Shown here: piece after piece, positions 45,901-54,972 of the stretch
Numbering within the stretch: the first letter of the stretch is position 1
How the letters are laid out: each line of letters starts with the position of its first letter
Source: Bombyx mori
Taxonomy: Eukaryota; Arthropoda; Insecta; Lepidoptera; Bombycidae
NCBI RefSeq assembly: GCF_030269925.1
Contig: NC_085116.1
Location: 6,324,001-6,388,000 of the forward strand
Length of the DNA: 64,000 bases
Reading direction: 5' to 3'
The notes under the pieces: model-generated
Told to the model about the DNA's origin: nothing
Seen by the model: the letters and a program-made list of their open reading frames with translations, nothing else
The model's database searches: none
Translations under genes and position numbers: made by a program

Positions 45901-48900
45901 ATATAGCCCTATTAGATAGTGTATCATTGATATTTCCACCTTATGTCTAAAGCTGGGCGGCGGCAATAACGTTCATGATTATCTTGATGTTTTACACTAG
46001 GTATAACGTAAAATCGAGTTATTGTTTTTGCATCTACTCTAGTAACCCCGAGTGGTTATACTAGATTTACAGAACGAGTAAGTGAGCTCACGGGGCTCAA
46101 ACCTGACGACGTTGCTAACACTAGCCCTAGCAAGAGCAGTGCTTCGCAGAATCTACCACCGGTTCGGAAACGCGACGCTCTAAGAAGATCCGCCAAGAAA
46201 CTCAGTGGGCTGTCTGTGTCTTAATTTACTCGCCGAGCCCTCCGTCGCAAGCGACGGGTTCGACGAGAACGATGACCGGTGCTTGCGGTACCTAAAAGCA
46301 CCGTTAGTGGATCGGGAGGATCCGAAATGACGTATAATCGAGTAAACATTTAAAGCATATTAAAGCAAAGCATATAAGCAAATACTCTGAAGATAAAGAA
46401 CTAAAGAAATACTTAAAGAAAATAAGTAATACTCCTCGTTTAGCGTCACGTTCTCACCTACGTCACAGTTGACAATGAGAACAGTCTGGACTTCAACAAC
46501 ATTATTTTACAAAACGAATTAAGCAGTTTATTATTTCAATTAAATACGAGGTTCAACGAAACGTCTTTTTAATTAATCGCACGACCTCAACTTAAAAACC
46601 TGAGACAAAAACCAGACTGTTTTTTTTATTTTTTATTCTTACACATACTTTTTTTTTTTTTTACACATATAACAATATCTTTCCCACACAAAGCGCTGGG
46701 ATTTTATCAATTGTTATTATGTTTGGCTAAAAGAAATACGAGACTAGACGAGTGTATTTCCGGATATTTCATGCTAAATGTCTAAGAAAAGAACTTTCAA
46801 CCGGGTATCAGTTCCAACGAGACGACCGCTTAAGACGATTACTACGCCAATCATTACAATAACCTAGTTCTTAGAGATCCGGTTTCGATTCCTAATCACA
46901 ATATTTGGCATTCGGGGTCTGAATTTTGACGTCACAATGTGAATGCCGAGACTCAGCTTGGAACATGAGACCTAAGTCTTAAATGTATTGATAAATTAGA
47001 ACGCGTGATAGCATCGCGGCAGAAATAGACTGGGTTGTACTACCCGTATAGGTTTAAAGTACCCTCAACCGGTAGTTCTTTACGTGTTCATATCCCTTAT
47101 GTCTCCCGTGACCATTCGTAACACAAGAGAAAATTCTAACTAAGACCGTTGAGCTTAAAAGTTCAAGCTGATTTTTTAACTTGTGTAAAACTATAAATAA
47201 AAAGTTTGAGCTATGTAACATAAGAAACAATATAAAAGGATATTTTGATTTGAATTCAAATTTCAATGTAGCGAGTTACCGGATCGAGTTTCTGACTGTC
47301 TACTCATTTAACTAGTACCTACATAGGTACATTTATTAAGTACGAGTAATGTTGCATTTTAAAAAGACATGCGAATGTTATGTCAGTTGGAACTCGTTTA
47401 TTGCGTTTCAAACTGCTTTCACTTATAACGTATGAAGAAATGATGCATGATAATGTGCGCGCGACAACATCTATATATTAATACGTGAAGCAAAAACTTT
47501 GTATCCCTTTTTACGAAAATTGCGCGGACGGAGGAGTATGAAATTTTCCACACTTATAGAGAGTATAGAGAAGAAGTGCACAATGCTAATATTTTTTAAA
47601 ATAAAGCATAAAAGATACTTTAAATCAATAAAGAAAACATTACACACACTACATACCATGTATTTGACGCACACACGCATGCATACTATTTATTGTCAAA
47701 CTTTTGTTCTTGACGTCTGTTGCCAAATTCAGAATAGAATATGGTTTGTCTTTGTTAATAATTTTTATAGTGTATTCTTGGCGAAATTTGTGATTATAGA
47801 AGTATAAAATACAATCATAATAGTGCACAAACTTACAATTCCAATTAATTATAGTCGAATTTCGACTACTGCGGGACCTCTAGTTATATCTTATTAGCTT
47901 AGCGTATCACGAGACGCAGAGATATATGGTGAATTTATTGAATAAAAAGAAAAATTCAATAACCTCTCCCAGTAAGTGTCTAAAAGTAATTGTTTTTCAT
48001 AATGCACTAGATAAATGAACTCAAAGCCCATCTGATGTTGACGTGATGAGCGCCACGATTCTTAGACATGAGATCGAAGACTCAATTCCATTGCCTGTCC
48101 GAGACTGTAAACCTAAACGCGTGCCTGTTTCGCTCGGCACTAGACAGGTAACCTAACATAAACATCAGCCCGCTGAGTTTCTCGCCGGATCTTCTCAGCG
48201 GGTCGCGATTCCGATCCGGTAGTTGATTCATTCGCGAAGCAGCTGCTCTTGAGTTGTTAGGTCTCCTTTGGAGGTGCTCGGGTAGCTGTTAGCAAATTCC
48301 AACCTTCCTAACTGAGGCCTTGCTCGCCCACACCTGCCTTGGTAAAGCTGGAAAGGCCTCCGGGCCTAAATCTAGACAGGTAGTACTTACCCGTGTAGTC
48401 TCATGTCATCCTACTAATAATAAAAACGCGAAAGTTTGTAAGAATGTAATGGATGTATGTTTCTTACTCTTTAACGCAAAAACTACTGGATGGATTTTTA
48501 TGAAACTGTACAATAATATAGCTGAAACATCAGTATAACACATAAACTATAATTCATAAAGATATAGTGTGAATTATGCAAAATATAACGATAAGTGTCA
48601 AGTTAGTAGGAAAAAATCTGCCATCTTATTTTAATAATCGATAATAAATTACAGATCCCGATACGAAGCGAGGGCGGGTCGCTAGTTAATCATAAAACGT
48701 TCGTAAATAAGAATTTCTGCGAACATAATATTAGGTCTCAAATGATTTGTTCATCTTTACATAATAGCATGTAATACTTTTGTACGTACATATGTTTTTC
48801 ACTAACTTCCGAACAGATTTTATAAAATTTTTATGTGTGTTTACAATTAGGTCTCCAGCTCCCGCTAATGTATTTAAATCCTGCGTAATTTACTGGTGGT

Positions 48901-50205
48901 AGGACCTCTTGTGAGTCCGCGCGGGTAGGTACCATCACCCTGCCTATTTCTGCCGTGAAGGTTTGCCGTCTGCGTTTCGGTTTGAAGGGTAGGGCAGCCG
49001 TTGTAACTATACTTGAGACCTTAGAACTTATATCTCAAGGTGGGTGGCGCATTTACGTCGTAGATGTCTATGGGCTCCAGTAACCACTTAACACCAGGTG
49101 GGCTGTGATATCGTCTACCCATGTAAGCAATAAAAAAATAAAAATAAAAATAATAAGTTTACATTATTACCTCATTATAAATTTGTTCTAGTTTAGTTTT
49201 TTCGATGCCTAGTTTGTCGCAGATTATGTCGCCAGGGACGGCTACAAGCTTCTTCATCACGTGAGGCTTTTCTTCTCTTATTCTCGTAAAAAGCTGCAAT
49301 TGATAATAAATGACACTTTTAAAACCTGAAATTATTCGTCTATTTGGAAACATGAGCGAATTGAAGTGATTTATTTTGCCCGGATTATTTCAGGAGGGTA
49401 ATGTTTGTTTATTACATTTTTATAGCACACATAGCTGCTTAGCGTTATTGGTAGATTAACAACCTCGGCACTGCCTTATCACACCCGATCCTGTAGACCG
49501 AAAGGTAAACATTCGACGTCGCCCAAAACACGCCATTTCGCATCCTCCCGATCCATTAACGGTGCTTTTAGGTACCACAAGCACCGGTCACCGTCCTCGT
49601 CGAACCCGTCGCACCCGTCGCTTGCGACGAAGGGCTCGACGAGCAAATTAACCCATAGACACAGCCCACTGAGTTTCTCACCGGATATTCTCAGTGGGTC
49701 GCGTTCCGATCCGGTGGTAGATTCTGAGAACACTGCTCTTGCTAGGGCCAGTGCTAGCAAAAGTTCCGGTTTGAGCCCCCTTAGTTCACCTACATGTTAG
49801 GGTGAAGCTGAAATAGCCTCTAAAGGCTATCAATCAGTACAGGTAGAAAAAAAAACTGCCTTACGGTATTATTACCGGGCTTATACTATATAATTTAAAA
49901 AAAAAGAGTCCATGAATATGTTATATATTAGCGTAATTGAAATGCATTGGTTTTTTTATGTTCGTGTGTAACAAGGATTAATTATTCATTAGTGAGCTAT
50001 TTCGGAATCTCACAGGCAATTTCCACATGTCTTCGATGCGTGATTCCGGGCTCTTTCCTCGCTTGGACCGCACCAGCGCGTACACGCATCCTATATCCGG
50101 AACGCTATACAGTAATTTCTCTATTAAGACCTTGCCCATCAGCCCGGAGGAACCGGTGATAAGGACTTTCCGGCCTTTATACCATTCGTTTATTTGTGAC
50201 GTCAT
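39765..50205 (-). CDS. Fatty acyl-CoA reductase (FAR), eight coding exons
   Basis: FARs reduce fatty acyl-CoA to fatty alcohol with NADPH, for wax, pheromone or ether-lipid synthesis, usually at the ER or peroxisome. Reading the minus strand, exons 50205-50014, 49293-49171, 44878-44693, 44243-44048, 43241-43043, 41950-41711, 40921-40664 and 39927-39765 join in phase into 518 residues, a normal FAR length. Visible marks are the Rossmann motif VLITGSSGLMG (about residue 14), VVFHFAASLR, the active-site YTYSK (YxxxK) followed by RLAEALV, RPSIVTPAYKEPIAGWVDN, the C-terminal FAR domain (SVGLEVLQYFTTREWWFDTD) and a hydrophobic C-terminal helix that fits membrane anchoring. A CAG acceptor 12 bases upstream of the ATG implies an untranslated 5' exon. 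It is not the pheromone-gland FAR as I remember that sequence; the subfamily is unknown. Confidence 0.93.
40664..40921 (-). CDS. FAR coding exon 7: C-terminal FAR domain
   Basis: It reads MVRIQNRISVGLEVLQYFTT then REWWFDTDNFKALATMLNP, matching the conserved FAR C-terminal domain (REWxFDxxN). Acceptor aatttcag, donor gtaagt. Confidence 0.93.
40954..41157 (+). mobile_element. Short Helitron family C, in FAR intron
   Basis: TC at 40954, tactaatattataaatgcg, a block ctactgaaccgattt, and CTAG at 41154-41157 before T. The 3' half is short and worn. Confidence 0.55.
41205..41706 (+). mobile_element. Longest Jockey-type LINE 3' end in the window
   Basis: Retains about 75 codons of the RT C-terminus: VPWFVRNVDLHD, then (one frameshift later) KYLQSASVRHFEKAARREN and [14 protein letters not shown], before the 3' UTR and A-tail. 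This links the whole repeat family to a Jockey-clade element. In FAR intron 6. Confidence 0.8.
41711..41950 (-). CDS. FAR coding exon 6: end of reductase domain
   Basis: It reads RPPEIPTFNLTTGDDRNTTW and on through KYPFEGPLWYPNG to the hydrophobic HLVPAYFIDFLMFLFMQKR. The donor gtgagt falls two bases into the next codon. An in-frame stop straight after the donor is intronic. Confidence 0.92.
42559..42600. repeat. Perfect 17-bp hairpin
   Basis: CGCGATCATCATTAATA at 42559-42575 is followed by an 8-base loop (acacgtgc) and its exact inverted repeat at 42584-42600. It lies about 140 bp before the MITE at 42736. Confidence 0.8.
42736..42987. mobile_element. MITE with about 90-bp terminal inverted repeats
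   Basis: Both ends start CCAACTAAAAAAT-like and the inverted repeat runs inward about 90 bases to gcgtggggtgc / gcaccccacgc, leaving a short unique centre. No clear target duplication is visible. It lies in a FAR intron. Confidence 0.7.
43043..43241 (-). CDS. FAR coding exon 5
   Basis: It completes VTPAYKEPIAGWVDNLNGPI then GLMVGAGKGVIRSMHCYGHYHAEVIPIDIAINA, the FAR substrate-side region with VIPIDIxxN. It ends two bases into an Arg codon before gtactt. Confidence 0.92.
43383..43630 (+). mobile_element. Bm1-type SINE in FAR intron 4
   Basis: Starts aggtggtaggacttcttg and ends catataagccataaaa with an A-run. Confidence 0.8.
43685..43864 (-). mobile_element. Bm1-type SINE, middle part
   Basis: From agtggttactggagccc to taccaccagtaag, with about 40 bases deleted. 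Inverted relative to the copy 55 bp away. Confidence 0.75.
43886..43985 (-). mobile_element. SINE/LINE 3' tail, second type
   Basis: Minus-strand relative of 24228-24351 (agacgaccatacggtcccc, gtgagaggttaccgtcact, gaaccaagccattgcttacc). Truncated at both ends. Confidence 0.5.
44048..44243 (-). CDS. FAR coding exon 4: catalytic YxxxK
   Basis: It reads VHDPPTDPENVLQAASWLTE then QQLNILAPSIYKKHPNSYTYSK split over the catalytic segment, and RLAEALVKESYPQLPAVVVRPSI plus one base. The YTYSK pentad holds the catalytic Tyr and Lys. Acceptor tttcaag, donor gtatga. Confidence 0.9.
44420..44606. mobile_element. hAT-like MITE in FAR intron 3
   Basis: CAGCCTTTCCCAAAGT at the start and, inverted, CAGGGGCTCCCAAACTT at the end. 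Flanks gtctagac and gtttggag match at 5 of 8 positions, in line with an old 8-bp duplication of the TCTAGA type seen for Tip100-like hAT elements. No coding frame. Confidence 0.6.
44693..44878 (-). CDS. FAR coding exon 3: Rossmann core
   Basis: Sixty-two codons in phase 0: VSVVFHFAASLRLEAPLKEG, then LEMNTKGTMRVLELSKN and FVHLSTAFCYPDYERLAEK. FHxAA and the S-T-A active-site strand are present. Acceptor tttcaacag, donor gtgaga. Confidence 0.93.
44965..45144 (+). mobile_element. Bm1-type SINE with internal deletion, FAR intron 2
   Basis: Has gcgtaattactggtggtagg and the A-tailed end gcccacc...ccataaaa, but jumps from ttgcctatttcgcc to aatgtcgtagatg, losing about 110 bases. Confidence 0.75.
45145..47469. 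other. FAR intron 2, blank parts
   Basis: Only the reversed Jockey end at 46076 and a Bm1-like trace near 46990-47060 are recognisable. The rest is unique AT-rich DNA. Confidence 0.45.
46076..46335 (-). mobile_element. Jockey-type LINE 3' end, reversed
   Basis: gagctcacggggctcaaacc to gatcgggaggatccgaaatg; in FAR intron 2. Confidence 0.75.
47470..47883 (+). mobile_element. Non-autonomous Helitron, Lep1-like, copy 1
   Basis: It begins TCTATATATTAATACG after A and ends with the hairpin agtcgaaatttcgact type stem (about 47852-47867), then a CTAG at 47880-47883 before T. These are textbook Helitron ends. The 5' block shares long stretches with copies at 58025-58443 and 62327-62698. The family name Lep1 is from memory. 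Confidence 0.8.
48003..48150 (-). mobile_element. Worn Bm1-type trace
   Basis: Words such as agataaatgaactcaaagcc and gacatgagatcgaagactc keep the order of a minus-strand Bm1. Confidence 0.35.
48162..48372 (+). mobile_element. LINE 3' end, variant subfamily
   Basis: agcccgctgagtttctcgcc to ggaaaggcctccgggcc. Same variant as 22567-22965. Confidence 0.65.
48409..48685 (+). mobile_element. Short Helitron family C
   Basis: Starts TCCTACTAATAATAAAAACG after A, has the usual 5' block with aaactactggatgga, and ends gggcgggtcgctag before T. It matches the moth repeat that ends in ...GGTCGCTAG. Confidence 0.65.
48888..49146 (+). mobile_element. Bm1-type SINE just beside FAR exon 2
   Basis: Starts ttactggtggtaggacc, ends gtaagcaataaaaaaata; 25 bp from the FAR exon at 49171. 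Confidence 0.8.
49171..49293 (-). CDS. FAR coding exon 2
   Basis: Forty-one codons in phase 0: LFTRIREEKPHVMKKLVAVP then GDIICDKLGIEKTKLEQIYNE. This is the strand and loop that in FARs precede the VxxVFHxAA strand. Borders are ttgcag and gtaata. Confidence 0.9.
49487..49857 (+). mobile_element. Jockey-type LINE 3' end in FAR intron 1
   Basis: From acccgatcctgtagaccg (RT C-terminal codons) to tacaggtag and an A-run, with a small duplication in the Arg-rich stretch (cgtcgcacccgtcgc). Confidence 0.75.
50014..50205 (-). CDS. FAR coding exon 1: NADPH-binding motif
   Basis: It reads MTSQINEWYKGRKVLITGSS and GLMGKVLIEKLLYSVPD to the donor gtgaga, 64 codons in phase 0. TGxxGxxG is intact. An acceptor (tttccag) ends at 50218, so about 12 bases of 5' UTR belong to this exon. 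Confidence 0.93.
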
Positions 50206-50388
50206 CGTTATCTCAGTCTGGAAAGAAAGATTTTTTTGTCAATATCACATAATCAATAATGGGATAAAAGACTCCACTTTTTTTGATAGTGCATGCCCTA
50301 CTTTAAACGTAATTATATTGTTATATGTACGCGGCAGACAGAGGCTCGGCTATACGCCTATTATCGCTTAATATCCATGAGCGACGAT

Positions 50389-50475
50389 ACTGGTGGTAGG
50401 CTGGTAGGGCTTCTTGTAAGCCGTGTGCCGTGAAGGGTGGGGCAACCGTTGTAACTATACTGAGACCTTATACGT
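50389..50475 (+). mobile_element. Bm1-type SINE fragment
   Basis: A scrambled short copy (ctggtggtaggctggtaggg, ccgtgaagggtggggcaacc) ending at actgagacctta. Confidence 0.55.
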
Positions 50476-50503
50476 GGATTACATATGTAGCGCTATATAT
50501 TTT

Positions 50504-50752
50504 TACTGGTGGTAGGACCTCTTGTGAGTCCGCACGGGTAGGTGCCACCACCCTGCCTGTTTCTACCGTGAAGCAGTAGTGCGTTTTGGTTTGAATGGTG
50601 GGGCATCCGTTGTAACTATACTGAGACCTTAGAAGTCATATCTCAAGGTGGATGGCGCATTTACGTTGTAGATGTCTATGGGCTCTACTAACCACTTAAC
50701 ATCAGGTGGGATGTGAGCTCGTCCACCCACCTAAGCAATAAAAAAATATCAC
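50504..50752 (+). mobile_element. Bm1-type SINE with alternative leader
   Basis: Starts ttactggtggtaggacc after the leader acatatgtagcgctatat that also precedes (inverted) the copy at 11731-11976; ends with an A-run. Confidence 0.8.
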
Positions 50753-51049
50753 TTAACATCAGGTTGGCTGATCGTTTTTCTGCCCACCAGAGCAAAGTGT
50801 AACTTCCTTACACATCTAATCAACGTCATTCGTAGATTATATTTTTAATGTAACTATGTACATATGTTCTATGTTGTTTATATTCAATGCCAATATCGAT
50901 GTTACTAGGCGCTATTGATTGATAGACTAATGCTTAATTATACATTGATTGGTTGTGAAGCTAGACATAAAAAAATACTGCTTTAATAGTCACATACAAT
51001 AGCAAGTAATGAGTATGTATATTCTGAAGTCATAAATTCTATTTCTATA

Positions 51050-52317
51050 CAACTTACTTCTTCCTACCACCTGTATGCAGATGATCTACAGATCTATACA
51101 CAAACTTCTTTGTCAGAACTGACCAACGCGATGAAGACGCTGAATAATGACTTATCAATATTATCCCGTTGGAGTAATTCGCATGGATTGAGGGTGAACC
51201 CGTCGAAGACACAGGTCATTGTTGTCGGCAGTTCAAGATTGTGCTCGAAAGTGAAATGGTCGCAGCTTCCGGCTATTTTATTTGATGGCGTACCAATTCC
51301 TATCAGCGATACTGTGAAAAATTTAGGAATCTTAATTGATAAAAACCTTTCATGGAACGCTCAGATAAAAGAGGTTAGCCGGAAGGTGTTTGCAACAGCT
51401 GGATCTTTGAGACGGTTACGAAATTTTCTTCCAACTGCCACTAAAACTGCGCTTGCACAATCTCTCCTTCTTCCAATTCTTGACTACGCCGATGCCAGCT
51501 ATACTGATTTAACTGAAACACAACTTGATAAACTTGAGCGGCTACAAAATTTCTGCATAAGATTCATATTTGGTTTACGGAAATATGATCATGTATCTGA
51601 ATTTCGCACTAAACTCAAGTGGTTACCAATTCGCCTTCGCCGCAATACTCATGTCCTTTCATTACTATACTGTACTCTCTTTAATCCCCATGCCCCCATA
51701 TATCTCAAAGAACGTTTCGAGTTCCTACGTGATACGCATAATTTTTCCCTGAGATCATCGGATAGCCTGAGACTGAAAATGCCGGCGCATTCATCATCAT
51801 TCTTTGATCATTCATTCACCGTCCAGGCGGTTCGATTGTGGAATGCTCTGCCGGATGCAGTGAGAAGTGCTCAAACTTTAAACTGTTTTAAAAGAATGGT
51901 AAAGGAACACTACTTATCTTCTTAGTGCTGTTTGTTTGCATCATCATTTATTATTTCCATACTGTTGATGTATTATGTGTATGTAAGTATATTAGTATGT
52001 ATTGTATGTAGGTATGTATATTGGTATATAATAATAAGTATATATTTCATATTATATGTAAACGGTATATATTTTGTTTATTGTATGTATATATTTTCTA
52101 TAATGTATTATCTATAGTACACCGCAACATACCTGCCATATTTTTTTTATATTTTCCAGAATTTCTATAAATTATACGGTTGTCTGGAAGAGATCGCTTT
52201 TAGCGATAAGACCGCCTATTGTACAAATTTATCTGTTTTTTGATTGTTTTTTTGAATGTAAATTGTGTTTTGGTGTGCAATAAAGTGTATTCTCTCTCTC
52301 TCTCTCTCTCTCTCTCT
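51050..52317 (+). mobile_element. 5'-truncated non-LTR LINE with long open RT frame
   Basis: The frame from about 51062 to 51925 is open for some 288 codons and starts inside the RT domain at YADDLQIY. It continues through GLRVNPSKTQVIVVGSSRL, NLGILIDKNLSWNAQIK and RFIFGLRKYDHVSEFR to a TAG after KEHYLSS. About 390 bases of 3' UTR end in AATAAA and a (TC)n run, a microsatellite tail as in CR1/L2-type LINEs. The undamaged frame suggests a young copy. It lies just upstream of FAR coding exon 1, in what is probably the FAR 5' intron. Confidence 0.8.
51062..51925 (+). CDS. Reverse transcriptase C-terminal part of the LINE
   Basis: Carries the catalytic YADD box and the conserved NLGILID and LPILDYAD blocks of non-LTR reverse transcriptases. 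The 5' end is cut by truncation, so there is no true start. Function is lost because the finger and palm regions before YADD are missing. Confidence 0.75.
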   Translation, partial: SYHLYADDLQIYTQTSLSELTNAMKTLNNDLSILSRWSNSHGLRVNPSKTQVIVVGSSRLCSKVKWSQLPAILFDGVPIPISDTVKNLGILIDKNLSWNAQIKEVSRKVFATAGSLRRLRNFLPTATKTALAQSLLLPILDYADASYTDLTETQLDKLERLQNFCIRFIFGLRKYDHVSEFRTKLKWLPIRLRRNTHVLSLLYCTLFNPHAPIYLKERFEFLRDTHNFSLRSSDSLRLKMPAHSSSFFDHSFTVQAVRLWNALPDAVRSAQTLNCFKRMVKEHYLSS

Positions 52318-52318
52318 G

Positions 52319-52745
52319 AAGTCATCGTGGCCTAAAGGATAAGGATAACTTCTCGAGCTAACACGGTTATATCGGTGTTCAAATTCATCAAGCAAATAAC
52401 ACTATTTCTGGTAAAATACGTAATTAACACATGCTCACGATTAGCTTCCATAATGAAGGATTAACATCGTTTAATAAAAAAAAGCAAATTTCGTAAAAAA
52501 AAAAAAAAATTTCATAATTACCATTGCTAGGACGTCTTATGTGCCCGCACGGATAGAAACCACCATGTTATATCTACTGAAAAGCAGTAATGCGTTTCGA
52601 TTTCATGGGTAGGTCAGCCATCATACCATACAATACAAACTCAAACCTCATGTCTCAAGGTCGGTGGCATTGACGTTGAAATAATTATGAACTCCGGTAA
52701 TCACTTGTTACAATGTATGCCGTGAGCTAATTAACCCGTCTATAC
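52319..52745 (+). mobile_element. Bm1-type SINE, full length, diverged
   Basis: Starts at tcatcgtggcctaaagg straight after the TC tail of the LINE and runs to the worn 3' end near attaacccgtctatac. An old full-length copy. Confidence 0.7.
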
Positions 52746-53067
52746 AAATATATTGACTAGATCATACATTGGAACGAAAAAGCTACACAAATAATACAGG
52801 TCAGTGGAAATTTCAACATTGGCCTCGACGAAGCAGACCACGATTATGTGGTTTGACCAAGCGTGAACTAAATACTCTATTTTCAATTCATGCCTGTAAA
52901 TGTAAATGTCTTAGCATAATTATGTTGATACCTACACTACCCGACCTTGGCAAAGTTGTACTTAAATTTAAGTAACGAAAGTCAGAAAGAAAAAAAAAGA
53001 AAAAAAGCGTGACCTGTGATTTCCTAGCATTGGAAAATAAATGATTGTGTAACATCTATATAGTTAA

Positions 53068-53279
53068 CTAGCGACCCGCCCTCACTTCGCTTCGGAGACA
53101 TTAAAACACACATGAAACCAAAAAAATAAAATAAAAAAATAAAAAAAGTAGCCTATGTTCATCAGGGACAATGTCGGCTTCTAATGGAAAAAGAATTTTT
53201 CAAATCGGTCCAGTAGTTTCGGAGCCTATTCGAAACAAACAAACAAACAAATCTTTCCTCTTTATAATATTAGTATAGA
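53068..53279 (-). mobile_element. Short Helitron family C
   Basis: Reverse orientation: CTAG at 53068-53071 followed by cgacccgccctcacttcg, and at the other end ataatattagtatagat, which reads ATCTATACTAATATTAT on the minus strand. Confidence 0.7.
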
Positions 53280-54241
53280 TGAGATACTTAGCGGATATTT
53301 TATGTACGTGCGAAATTAATGAGTTTCTAAAGCAACAGGATTTAATCCACACAATCATATTCCAGTGATTCCATAAAAGACGAAACAGTAATACTTTGCG
53401 CTTTTCGATCTATTTCCACCGGCGCTATGAGCGGTATTAAAACATTAGGTAATTATTATATGAATTAGAAATCATTTAAAACTATATGACGTAATTTTTT
53501 ACGTAAATTACGTAATTTCAGCTCTAGGTACAATTATGTTTTTAGGGCAATTTCTTGACGCTGGCGGCTTGAGGGAGCAGACAATATTAGAAATTAAAAT
53601 TAGGTGACTCGGGTTTCTTCTTTTAATCACGGAATATGGTTCGAAATTCCATTCACTTAACTTTAATGAAGCTGAAAATTTAATTTAAAAATAACAGTTT
53701 TGGTTTGTTGAATTAAAAAAAATGAACATCTTAGTATGTCAATAAGGCATCAAGAATCGACAAGTGGCTTGGTTTCATAATAACTCCTATATCGTTTCAA
53801 AAGACTTCACCACATTTGCTTATTAGAACGTTTATATTATTTCTGACGATTTGAATACTTTACAGTTTGCGTGATAACTGACAACGATAATATAACTTAA
53901 GTAAAATAATATAAATAATTATTACATTTACTATATTTTATTTCTATATTATTTCTACTTTTTTTTCTTCTTTTTAAAAATTCTAGAAATATATTCAATT
54001 TTTTTTTTGTAAATCAACGTAATGGAAATTATAATTTTTCCTCACTTTAGAATGTGAATAACGTTTTTTTTTTTTTAAATTACCATAAAATAAAATAACT
54101 TCTTTACAATATAAAACATTTTGATGATATTCAAAAGACTAAGGCTAAAAAACTTAAACCTTAAAAAGATCCTATGTACCTCAATATGTATTAGTTTTAT
54201 AAGAAGCCTATCCGAGTACATTAAGAGCTTATAATACTTAC

Positions 54242-54310
54242 GGCTCACGCGATCTTCAATATCCAGTTCACAATCACGAAACAAATAAACTAAACAATAT
54301 ATATATAATG
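54242..54310 (-). promoter_or_regulatory. Possible FAR first exon and core promoter
   Basis: On the minus strand a TATATATATA run (about 54294-54303) is followed about 30 bases later by sequence that ends at a strong donor, GTAAGT, at 54241-54236. A FAR 5' UTR exon must lie upstream of 50217 on this strand, and this is the best-looking candidate I see. There is no direct evidence linking the two. Confidence 0.2.
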
Positions 54311-54735
54311 AAAAGTGAAAATCATCGCGCGCTAAATTTAACGTGGAAATGTGCAGCGGAGCGCGTCTTCGCTGGCCCGGACTCTCCAATTGACTGTAAC
54401 TTGCTGTTGTTTAAGAAGTCTGCTTCATACATTATTTTGACAGCGGAGAAAACAGGTTTATATGCCATTATAGTTTGCTTTGAAAATTTGATGTCACACA
54501 CACGATCCGCGATTTCACTACTTCTGAGACGAGCTACCGAGAGATATCCTGGTTTGTCAACAAAACTGTGTCGCCGTAACATTAATGGTTTTGTAAATTC
54601 TTCCGTCAGAAACCGGTTAACTTATGTCTGATGCGTGTACTAGTTACTCATTTTACTTAGGTAATATAAACAGATACGTTTTTATTTATTAACAAAAAGC
54701 ACCTTTAACGTTTTCTTTTTTTTTATGATTGAAGG

Positions 54736-54972
54736 ATTACTGGTGGCCCGGAGGCCTTTCCAGTTTCACCAGGACAGGTGGGCGAGCAAAGGCTCAGCCA
54801 GGAGGGGTGAGATTAGCTAACAGCTGCCCGAGCGCCTCCGAAGGAGACCTAAAAACTCAAGAGCAACTGCTTCGGGAATGAATCTACTACCGGATCGATA
54901 GGAATCGCGACCCGATGAGAAGGATCGACCCGCTGAGGCGTTTCCTATTTGGCTACGGGGCCCTAAAAAGAT
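54736..54972 (-). mobile_element. LINE 3' end, variant subfamily, reversed
   Basis: actggtggcccggaggcc through aggacaggtgggcgagc to cggatcgataggaatcgcg. Confidence 0.65.
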
